From: Diadophis punctatus similis
Lineage: Eukaryota > Chordata > Lepidosauria > Squamata > Dipsadidae
Reading direction: 5' to 3'
NCBI GenBank assembly: GCA_023053685.1
Contig: JALIGW010000001.1
Location: 52,573,359-52,637,358, forward strand
DNA: 64,000 nt
Below are positions 55,562 through 64,000 of the stretch, piece by piece; within the stretch, counting starts at the first letter, position 1; each line of letters starts with the position of its first letter. The translations under genes and the position numbers were made by a program. The notes below the pieces were generated by a model that worked only from the letters and a program-made list of their open reading frames with translations, was not told the origin of the DNA and made no database searches.

Positions 55562-56321
55562 CAGGGGCGGGTTCCTAATTTTTTTACTACCACTCTGTGG
55601 GCATGGCTTATTTTGTGGGTGTGGCTTCCAACCATGTGACTGGGTGGGCGTGGGCCTCGGGAGCTTGGCAGCGGCCAGAGAAATGGGGGGGGGGCATTGC
55701 CCACCTGCAATGCAGCCACCCGCAACAGGAGCAGCAAGACCGCGGCAGTGGTTCTTCTAGGAAGCTCCGTCCAGCCTGAATGCTTCTCCCCATTCGATGA
55801 TCCTAGGCTCATGCCGCCCGTTCCCCCTCCCCTCAGCAGCTCGAGAAGCCTCGAACGTGCAAAAATGCCTGGGATCATCACCGTGCTTTCGTGGCTTCTC
55901 GGACTGCTGAAGGGAGGGGAACTGAGATAGGTCCTGCCGCCCATTCCCCCTCCCCTCAGCAGCTCAAGAAGCCTCAAACGTGCGAAAATGCCTAAGATCA
56001 TCACCACACGTTCGTGGCTTCTCGGACTGGTGAAGGGAGGGGAATGGAGATAGCTCCTGCCGCCCGTTCTTTCAGCGTCTCATGCGCTCCCTCAGCCATC
56101 TTCCCCTGCTTGGACTCACTGTGGCGTAGGAAGGCAGCGCACGCACAGTGCTGGAAGCTCAGCTTCTGGGCATGCGCAGAAGAAAATTTAAAAAAAATAA
56201 AAAAATTTTTAAAAATGGCGGCACCCAGGCACCGGCAACTGACCGCACCGGTACTGTGACGTCACCAGCGGGCCGCTACCGGTGCTATAGAGTGGACCGC
56301 ACCGGTAGGAACCCACCACTG
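55562..56321. mobile_element. hAT-type MITE, family 1, long form
   Basis: 760 bp with ends caggggcgggttcc and ggaacccaccactg; octamers tccaagca / cccaagca (7/8). It contains a direct duplication of about 100 bp ('tcctgccgcccattccccc' to 'gcttctcggactg', around 55800-56060). The left end resembles the right end of 25054-25760 inverted. Confidence 0.9.
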
Positions 56322-56329
56322 CCCAAGCA

Positions 56330-57164
56330 CATATTCTGGCGTAGATGAAAAGACTTATCCATAGAACTGCCCCTTCTTACAATTTTGACTAATAAATTTT
56401 CAATCTATGGCTTTGACCTAGCAGAGACAGCAAGTCCACGAACATTTGGCTGTTTCTTCCCCATTCCATTTTCATCCCAGTGCAGTCTAATCAAACCTCT
56501 CTTGTCCTATTGGACCACAAAACCACTTTTGTAAAGTTTATGCAACTCTATAAAAATGGTGACTTCATATTTGTAAAAATAGGGCTGATGAAATCTTAAA
56601 AGCATTTTGAGGATTTCAAGGAAGAGGTCAAAAAGATTTCACAATTCTTGTTCCTATATGGTATACTATGTGTGACATGCAGGATTTTATTCCTCTGCCA
56701 AATACATTGAAAAGGAACTTGGAGAGTCAGTTTTAATAGGTAACATATTTTTAAAGAGAAGGAATGTCCTACTACATATAAATAAGCGGAAGGATGGATC
56801 AACACTGTCACGAATTTTGTGGTACTATATTAAGATAAGATATTTGGTAGACAGCATGGATTCAGAAGCAGATCTCGGATCTTCATCCAAATGTAATATT
56901 TTTATTTTGAAAAATGTACAACATTGTTTCCACTCTCCCACATTTTCATACATTTGTGAAGCACTGCATCAGCAGCAAAAAAAAAAGCAAAAAGGAATGT
57001 TTATAAACAGTTACTTGAAAAATTATTTTGCTGATTAGTTCAAAAATGGGTATATTCAGTGCCACTTGTCATTATAAAAATCTGTTATATTGGTCAGACA
57101 TGGTAATTTTCAAAGGTACCAAAATCAGATACTCATTTTAGTTGTGATCATTTTAAAAAGTTAT
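56330..57164. other. intergenic, no gene seen
   Basis: No repeat or coding motif recognised. Confidence 0.4.
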
Positions 57165-57352
57165 CTTCCCACTGAATTAATACCTATTTATCTACTTGCA
57201 CTTGCATGCTTTGGAACTGCTAGGTGGGCAGGAGCTGCAGCAAGTAATGGGAGCTCACCCCATTGCTTAGCACTCGGGTCTTGAACCCAGGTTATCAGAT
57301 TTCCAGTGGACAAATTCAGTGTCTTTAACCGCTAAGTCATCACACCTCTCTA
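57165..57352 (-). mobile_element. tRNA-derived squamate SINE, antisense
   Basis: On the minus strand a tRNA-like head 'gatgacttagcggttaaaga' (A box) with 'ggttcaagacccgag' (B box) is followed by 'atggggtgagctccc' and 'ctagcagttccaaagcatgc'. The paired copy is at 59003-59150. Confidence 0.75.
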
Positions 57353-58521
57353 GTATGAAAGTTAAAAATAAAATATCATAATCTCTCTTGTCATTTAGGG
57401 TTTTTTTTCTACAGATGCATATGCAGAGAATATTGGCTTTTGTGGCCTTGTCATCTTACAAACTGCAGGTACTCTTCAGATAAGTCAATAATTCACAAGC
57501 ACCATTTCTTCCTACAATTGAATGAATTCAATTTTAAGATTTTGATAAATTCTCCTTGATTGATTTTTCATTGAATTGTAGAAATGAATACTGACATTGA
57601 TCATGAAAAGCAGTGAAATTCCTAATCCCTTTTTTTCTTAACATATAAATGTGAAACTTTTCTTTCAGTATTAGTTTTACATACCCAATTAACATTTGGC
57701 TACCATAGAACATAGGAAGCAAGCCTATGTATATATATATATTAGCCCTGGAATTAAAAGCTCATCAATTGTATCAATTACAAATGGAAGTGGCACTACA
57801 AAGCTTTTCTGAAGTCCAGCTGCCCCATCTAGAACATTCCACATACACTCAATATTTCAATTTTCAATATTTAGTAGGCAACTACTACAGGTTCAATATT
57901 TAGTAAGCAGAATTAAAACAAATATCAATTGGGCATCCCATTTAGTAAAAAGGATAATGATTGGACGTCCTTTGTGCAGAATTTCTTTTCAAACAGATAG
58001 GAATTTGGCTGAATATTTGGAAAGAACTCCTGTATAATACCTTTTTTTTCAGCATCACAACTTTGAAATACAGAAAGGGCCAATGAATGAATTTCCAGTT
58101 AAAAACCTCACCCATATTTCAAGTTCAATCTAAATCAGATGTATTTTTTTTCAAAGGTTAAGTCTGATTTTTAGTGTCTCTGTAGTGCCAGAATTCTAAT
58201 TATTAAGAATCATACTTGGCTACTTTTCCTTACATTTCTCCAAGCAAACTTAATATTATTCCAGTTTTTAAAGTGACCAGCCCTTTACTTAAAAGAAAGC
58301 CACAGTGGGTAAGAGCAAGTTTATGGTTATATTCCAAAGAAAATGGCTCTCTAACTTTGGTATTTAAGAAAATATTTATCCATTCAGATTAAAGCCATTT
58401 CTTCCTCTATACTTTTTCCACACCATGAGCTTGGAATCATTATTATTAATGGGCTTGTCCTCCATAAAATGTGCCAGCTCCCCTTTTAAAGATGTCCGAA
58501 TTTTATAGAAAAGAAAAGATG
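57353..58521. other. intergenic, no gene seen
   Basis: AT-rich; a short (TA)n at 57729-57743. Confidence 0.45.
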
Positions 58522-58697
58522 CCCTCTAGTTGAACTTGACCCCTGGTGGTTATGTGCACAAAATGGAAGAGGGTTGCCAATGATTTTTCTTCCCAGTATG
58601 GAGTCCTGGGATTTTCTGATGATCTCTGACCTGAGCAGCAACCAAACCCAATCCTGCTTCAGCTTCCAAGCCAAGATGAAGTAATCCAGCTGCTGCA
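58522..58697 (-). mobile_element. 5S rRNA-like Sauria SINE, antisense
   Basis: 58522-58600 resembles the Bov-B-like tail and 'gtttgccattgccttcttcc' zone of Sauria SINEs, decayed. 58641-58687 ('cctgcttcagcttccaag' core) aligns with the complement of the 5S rRNA internal promoter region, where 5S reads 'CTTGGAAGCTAAGCAGG'-like sequence. A 5S-headed Sauria SINE has been described in lizards, which this fits. Confidence 0.55.
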
Positions 58698-59002
58698 ACC
58701 TGCTGAGACATATTTTACATTTTATAAACACAGAGTTAACACAGGCAGGCAGGGAGATGAATGAGTACGGGGCAAATCCTAGCCCTGAGTACTTACCAGA
58801 AAGGTGGAGTATCAAGCAATCAAATAAACAAACAAAGCACCTCAATTCCAGTGGCATTGTGTCAAGATAATAAGCAGCTATGCAAGTTAAGACACCAAGA
58901 CTCACATTTTAGGATGTGGAAAAAGTAGAGCGAGAAGGCATAGCTATTAATCACGACTCCTATGCATTATCTTCATTATTAACCATTTCCCTGCCTGTTA
59001 TT
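58698..59002. other. intergenic, no gene seen
   Basis: No repeat recognised. Confidence 0.4.
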
Positions 59003-59150
59003 ACACAATTACACAATGGCTCAGTGGTTAAAGACACTGAACTTGTCAATTGGAAAGCTGACAGCCCGGGTTCAAGACTCGAGTGCCATGCAATGGGGTG
59101 AGCTCCTGTTCTTGCCCCAGGTTCTGCTGTTTTAAAACATGCAAATGTTA
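59003..59150 (+). mobile_element. tRNA-derived squamate SINE
   Basis: Head 'ggctcagtggttaaagacac' and B-box-like 'gggttcaagactcg', then 'atggggtgagctcctg'. Truncated where the (AGAAT)n begins. Confidence 0.75.
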
Positions 59151-59206
59151 AGAATAGAATAGAATAGAATAGAATAGAATAGAATAGAATAGAATAGAAT
59201 AGAATA
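59151..59206 (-). repeat. (AGAAT)n microsatellite at LINE tail
   Basis: About 11 AGAAT units, the 3' extension of the antisense LINE end to the right. Confidence 0.97.
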
Positions 59207-59410
59207 CTTTATTGGCCAAGTGTGATTGGACACACAAGGAATTTGTCTTTGGTGCATATGCTTTCAGTGTACATAAAAGAAAAGATACATTTGTCAAGAA
59301 TCATGAGGTACAGCACTTAATGATTGTCATAGGGTACAAATAAGCAATCAGGAAACAATCAATATTGATATAAATCGTAAGGATACAAGCAACAAGTTAT
59401 AAGTGGGAGG
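59207..59410 (-). mobile_element. snake CR1/L3-type LINE 3' UTR, antisense
   Basis: 'ttattggccaagtgtgattg' through 'caacaagttataagtggg' is the reverse complement of 34330-34518 with few differences. Confidence 0.85.
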
Positions 59411-59563
59411 AGATTTACAGATTAACAGATTTGGAAGGGACCTTGCAGGTCATCTAGTCCAACCCCCTGCCCAAGCAGGAGACCCTACATCTGCCTCTAC
59501 CTAGGATCAAACTCACAACCTCCTGATTGTGAGGCAAGAGCTCCACCTCTAGGCTACAGCAGA
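59411..59563 (-). mobile_element. tRNA-SINE with CR1-type tail, antisense
   Basis: Minus-strand order: tRNA-like head 'tagcctagaggtggagctc' with B-box-like 'gagtttgatcctagg', then directly the CR1 terminus 'ctgcttgggcagggggttgg' and 'aaggtcccttccaaatctg'. It is probably mobilised by CR1. Confidence 0.7.
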
Positions 59564-60094
59564 TGACTGATAGGATAGGATAATAGATAAATAGTACCAC
59601 TTTGGTGGGAAGGTAACAGCTTTCTGTGAACTTTGGCAAAAAGTGTGATGCTTTAAGTTGTGGGACCTCAAAATGAATATGAGCTCTATATAGTAGTTTT
59701 CCATGTTTACAAATTTTATGGTCAAGTTCAATCTGAAATCAACAGAACATTCAAACAAAAACTGTCCTTGTGATTGGAGATTAGAATGCTAAATTAGGAA
59801 GCAGTAAGGAAAAAAATATAGTTTGGCAGTATGACCTGGAAAACAGAAATGAAACAGGGGAATAGAAATAAAGCAGTTTCTACCAATCCAATTATTTCTT
59901 CACAGCTAAAACATTCTTCCAGCAATTAAAATGATGAGATTAAGTACACAGAAATCAAACCAACTATATTATTGGTACAAGGAGCTGTAAGACCTCAGTT
60001 ATAACAGCAAAGACATTACCAGGTCCTGACAGTGGAATAGAAACTGCTCATGTGCAAATTTTAAGCTAAGCTAAAGAACAAAGCCAAACAGTTT
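59564..60094. other. intergenic, no gene seen
   Basis: No repeat recognised. Confidence 0.4.
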
Positions 60095-61075
60095 CCATGA
60101 TAAGATCTTGAGCATATACCAATCATTTTAAGGAGAACATCCCTGATCATTTTGAAGTCATGAACATCCTGGATAGTGAACCAGAGGAACTGTGGAATGA
60201 AATCAAATGAGTGGTTAAAGATTAATATGAAAAGAAACTACCAAAGATCAGGAAACTGTACAAACCAAAGTGGCTGTCACAACAGATAAGGGAAATTGGA
60301 AAGAACAGAAAAGAAGCCAAACTAAGAAAGATCACAGGACAGAACATAACAAAAGTATTTCAGAGAGCTGTTAGAAGAGGCAAGAAGCAACAATAATGAT
60401 GTGTAAAGACTTCAAAAATGTTTACAGACACAGAAGATCAAGGAAAGTATTTCAAAGATCCCCAAATTCAGAAGGAAGTTCCAATCTCCAATTACTATAG
60501 TATCGAAAGGATATTAATGGACCAATAATTACTGATTTAAAAATCAAACAAAGATAGAAGGAATAGACTAAAATGCTGTACAGTAGTGATGTCAACATTC
60601 AAAATACCTTAGAAGACATTTCCAACTTAGAAGAACCTCTAGTACTAGAAAATAAGGTTAAATCAACACTCCAGTCATTAAGAAGTTGGAAAACTACAGG
60701 AACTGATGAAATATCAACAAAAATATGATAAGCAACAGAATAATCAGTAAAGGTTCTGACTAGAATATTCCAGCGGCCAACTGATTGGAGGTCAGTCTAA
60801 ATATAAATGTCAAAGAAAGGAGTGAAAGAAAGGTGATTTAACAGAGAGTGCAAACTATCACAAAATATCCTTAATTTCACATGCTATCAAAACAATGCTT
60901 AGGACAGTTCAGAGCCTTACATGGAAAGAGAAATACCAGATATTTGAGGTGGTTTTAGAAAAAAGACAAAAGAAGACTTTGCTGATCCATACTAGGTAAT
61001 TCAGAGAACTAAATTGAGAGGGGCTAACTTCATGGCATGTAATCAATCCATCAATATCCAGAAAGAATGAAGATG
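60095..61075 (+). mobile_element. decayed Bov-B (RTE-clade) LINE fragment
   Basis: Broken frames spell Bov-B-type ORF blocks: 'EELWNEIK', 'KKQ(Q)YNDVCKDF'-like and 'EPLVLENKVKSTLQSLRSWK' followed by 'TTGTDEIS' (the 'SGKAPGPDEI' block), then 'KISLISHAIKTMLRT' (the 'ISLISHASKVMLKI' block) and a remnant of 'QAGFRKGRGTRDQI'. Many stops and deletions. It ends near the (TTCC)n. Confidence 0.75.
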
Positions 61076-61080
61076 GCCCT

Positions 61081-61170
61081 TCCATCCTTCCTTCCTTCCT
61101 TCCTTCCTTCCTTCCTTCCTTCCTTCCTTCCTTCCTTCCTTCCTTCCTTCCTTCCTTCCTTCCTTCCTTC
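61081..61170. repeat. (TTCC)n microsatellite
   Basis: About 22 uninterrupted TTCC units. Confidence 0.98.
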
Positions 61171-61797
61171 TAGATGGCCTCTATAAGGAGGGTTAGATTT
61201 ACTCCAATGAATGTTTCAAGCTGCAGAGATGAAGCTTTTCTCACTGAAGTAAAGAAATGTGATTTGCCTTGACAGTGGCATTTGTATCACCGTGTAGTTG
61301 GACCGTAACTTCCAGTAGCTGGCAGCCTTTCGATTTCTTGTCAGTGCCAGTCAAAGCCTCAGAAGAGAAACAAAGCAACATAGATTCTTCCCTTCACTCT
61401 CAGAACTGAGAGATCTCTGTTGCTTCAAGTAGCTTGGTATACCTCACCTAAAACAAAATAAATTATATAAATTCAAATTTAATTTCAAATTATTTTTAGG
61501 AAAACGAAGTGCCTAATACCATAGTAGTTACAATTTCTTCTGCTGAATGAACATTGCTAAGACATTGCCACAAAGGAAAAGGGAAAAAGAAGCAGCATTC
61601 AAATGAAACTGGCTTAAGTGCTGGACACTCATATTACAAATGACACTCATAATCTGGATTTCTCATTAGAGAATTACTGCCAAGTTCAGTCTCTTGCCAA
61701 GGATGATTTAACCATTTGCAGCATCAGACTGACCTCACTGCATAAAAAGAAAGGCACTAATTGCAGTTTTTGGTAGTTTAGGAATGAAAAAAATTGA
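61171..61797. other. intergenic, no gene seen
   Basis: No repeat or coding motif recognised. Confidence 0.4.
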
Positions 61798-61805
61798 AAC
61801 TGTAG

Positions 61806-62163
61806 CAGAGGTGGGTTCCTCCCAGTTCGGACCGGTTCGCCTGAACCGGTAGCGAACCGCTGGTGATGTCACGATGACATCACGGAACCGGTTCAGTTGG
61901 TGGGCGCCGCCATCTTTTTTTATTTTTTTTTTTAAATTTTTTTTTTAAATGTTGAACTTTTTAAATTTTATTTTTCTTCTGAGCATGCGCAGAACCTGAG
62001 TTTCCGGCACTGCGCATGTGTCACCATCTTGTTTTTGGCTTTTTGGGAGGGGGATTTTTTCAGATTTTTTGCCATTGCACATGCGCACGCACATCCACAA
62101 GGCGTGGCCACGCAGCTCAGGAGGAAGCGAACCGGCAGCGAGGTAAGTTAGAACCCATCCCTG
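61806..62163. mobile_element. hAT-type MITE, family 1
   Basis: 358 bp with ends cagaggtgggttcc and gaacccatccctg; perfect 8-bp duplication aactgtag. Subterminal 'ccggttcgcctgaaccgg' is itself palindromic. Confidence 0.93.
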
Positions 62164-62171
62164 AACTGTAG

Positions 62172-62789
62172 GACACATTAAAAACAACACATATTGTATA
62201 TTATCTCAATTCTTTGTTCCCCGTTTCACAAATGACCACTGCTACTTTTATGGATGAAAACCCCTTAGATTATGTGAGGAAAAAAGGAAAATATAACTTT
62301 AAATATATTTTTCAGCTACTATATACTTCTTGCTCTTCTTTGAATTATATTCCCTTCAGAATAATTCTCTGCTATCTGCTAAGAAGCCAGAAGTAGATAA
62401 TGGTATCCCTCTCTACAGTTGAACAAAAAAGTCTGTTATTGGCAGGTAGGATAAATTAGACAGTATCTGACAGAATACAATAAATTTCATTAAAAGTTAT
62501 CTGACTGTATCAAAATACTATAAACACAGTCTTTTTTTGAATGAAACTCCATGGAATCTCCTCATATCATACTATGGAATCCAGTTGTTGAAATGTTCTG
62601 AGGAGAAAGCTCTTTTAAGCTGTTGGAGCATATTAGTTGTTAAAATCCTTTCTTTCTCAGATGGTTATTTGTTTTGAGCTGCCCACTTCAAGGATTGATG
62701 CAATATCATCATGGGCAGCAATATCTAAGGTCTGTTGTTTGATTTTTTTCCCCTTGGCCTTCAGATCTGATTAGACTCTATATAGTATG
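62172..62789. other. intergenic, no gene seen
   Basis: No repeat recognised. Confidence 0.4.
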
Positions 62790-62866
62790 ATAGTATTTAT
62801 AGATTGAGCAAGGGATTGGACTGGAAGACTTCCAAGGTCACTTCCAACTCTGTTATTCTGTTAGGT
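62790..62866 (+). mobile_element. CR1 3' tail fragment
   Basis: 'gagcaagggattggactgg' followed by 'gtcacttccaactctgttat' is the CR1 terminus, 5' truncated to the last 70 bp. Confidence 0.7.
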
Positions 62867-63279
62867 GTAAGGACAGATCTGTTTTGAAATCAGGTTATGA
62901 GATTAAAGACGGTAAGATTCTACTTGAACCTAAGGAGAATGATTGAAAGGTATTAAGATGAACTCAATAAATGCCAATGAAACATTCAATCAGACTATAA
63001 CAGAAAAACACTTAACTGTCTGGAACTTTTTTTATAGACTGGGGCAAAAATAGTAATGATTCTTGATCTTTTAAAGGGCATTAATCTTGCTAAGTTTCAA
63101 GCAAATGCTGAAAGTTTTGATGATTTTACTGCGTATACGTATGTATATACTTCACCTCCTGTAAATAGCAGAGAGGATTAAAATCAGTATAGTAATTTCT
63201 AAATTATCCAGCCTACAGAGAAATAGTAGTAACTGAAGCAATTTGAAGATTTGATTCAAAGGTATGATTTGATCAAATC
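62867..63279. other. intergenic, no gene seen
   Basis: No repeat recognised. Confidence 0.35.
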
Positions 63280-63540
63280 TTCTTTGAATCAAATAAACTG
63301 GTATCCTTGGTATTCAACTGCTTTGAAACTCATCGAATTTGGTACTCAATGCATTTTGACATGAAAATTTGTTCCCATATTCATCATTTGTTTGGTACTT
63401 GATGCACAAGTTAGTACTGTTGGCTGCCTTGTGACTCACTACATTATTCCTTAAAGGAAAAAAAATTGGTATTCATCATTTCTGGTACTATTCGTACCTC
63501 CCCGAACTAATTAATGATGAGTATCAAGATACTACTGTAT
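63280..63540. mobile_element. possible Tigger-like element, right end
   Basis: Repeated 'ggtactcaatgc', 'ggtacttgatgcac' and 'ggtattcatcatttctggt' motifs and the ending 'gatactactgta' resemble Tigger-type subterminal repeats with a TA border. The left terminus is not identified. Confidence 0.35.
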
Positions 63541-63767
63541 TTTTTTCTGAACTTCTCACAGTCCTACTGGAAAAGTAGGATGGTTCTTAAAAGCTCTGTT
63601 GCTGTTACCATTTTGGCAGTATACACCCAGCTATCACATTTCCTAATATACAATTTACAATTTTATTATATCCAGCAAATAAGTACAGAGTGAAGGATAG
63701 CCAGACATTCATAAGCAATGAAGAATTACAGGTGGGAAGTCTTTTTGGCTATGGCTTTCCACTGCAT

Positions 63768-64000
63768 CAGAGGTGGGTTCCTGCCGGAGCTGCCCGGTAC
63801 GCAGCTTCGGTAGGGAGCGGCGGATTGCGCAACTGCTCTGGAGCCCTCTTTGCCGGTCCACCCGGCGTGTCGCCATTTTTTTCAGGTGATTTTGGGTCGA
63901 TTTTGCTTCTGCACATGCGCGGAAGCAAAATTGCACCAAAATCTTGCGAGGGGCCATGTGGGCGCGCAACATTTTGGCGAGATTGTTCCTCCGCGCATGC
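63768..64000. mobile_element. hAT-type MITE, family 1, cut by window end
   Basis: Begins cagaggtgggttcctgcc with CpG-rich interior typical of the family; the right terminus lies outside the window. Confidence 0.8.

Noticed and set aside
58641..58687. 5S rRNA gene
   Set aside because: Only about 47 bp of similarity, diverged and attached to a SINE tail; a SINE head rather than a gene.
58486..58905. A 139-codon minus-strand ORF
   Set aside because: It crosses the 5S-like SINE; no domain or splice context.

Overview
The window looks like intergenic, repeat-dense vertebrate DNA from a squamate reptile, most likely a snake. The evidence is the repeat content: CR1, L2, Bov-B, an R4/Dong-type LINE, Penelope-like elements, Gypsy LTRs, several tRNA-derived squamate SINEs and many hAT-type miniature transposons (MITEs). 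Two LINE 3' ends run straight into (ATTCT)n/(AGAAT)n arrays, a pattern associated with snake CR1/L3-type LINEs. I found no host protein-coding exon, tRNA gene, rRNA gene, CRISPR array or bacterial-style operon. Every ORF with recognisable homology belongs to a transposable element. I saw no evidence of a new multigene system.

Layout. 1-1700: a CR1 3' end, an antisense CR1 RT remnant, a MIR-like SINE and a hAT MITE. 1.8-10 kb: mostly single-copy sequence with three small MITEs, one antisense CR1 tail and stretches that could be conserved non-coding elements. 10.7-13.2 kb: a CR1 tail split by a hAT MITE, then a second hAT element with CR1 debris inside. 13.6-15.2 kb: long pyrimidine microsatellites. 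16.6-19.1 kb: a hAT MITE and the 3' half of a Gypsy LTR retrotransposon. 20.06-23.3 kb: an almost full CR1 with a single frameshift in ORF2. 23.35-26.05 kb: an old L2 LINE split by two hAT MITEs. 26-34 kb: mainly unique sequence with MITEs and fragments of L1 and Tigger-like DNA. 34-34.6 kb: a LINE 3' end seeding (ATTCT)n. 35.8-39.05 kb: two MIR-like SINEs, then a Penelope-like element containing a second Penelope-like element that itself contains a hAT MITE. 40-44 kb: unique DNA, a MITE and a short telomere-like repeat. 44.69-48.28 kb: an R4/Dong-type LINE with an open 1,117-codon ORF (minus strand) abutting a 140-bp (ATT)n array. 50.2-56.3 kb: a Tigger-like MITE, an L2 3' end, two solo LTRs and two hAT MITEs. 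57-64 kb: SINEs (one with 5S rRNA-like sequence), a second (AGAAT)n-seeding LINE end, a decayed Bov-B and two further hAT MITEs.

The strongest evidence is structural and readable directly: matching 8-bp target duplications on most hAT MITEs, 5-bp duplications on the solo LTRs, an insertion duplication between the two Penelope-like elements, and uninterrupted or once-frameshifted RT ORFs. These allow a relative insertion order to be read. Family names come from recognising sequence and protein motifs; no database search was run.
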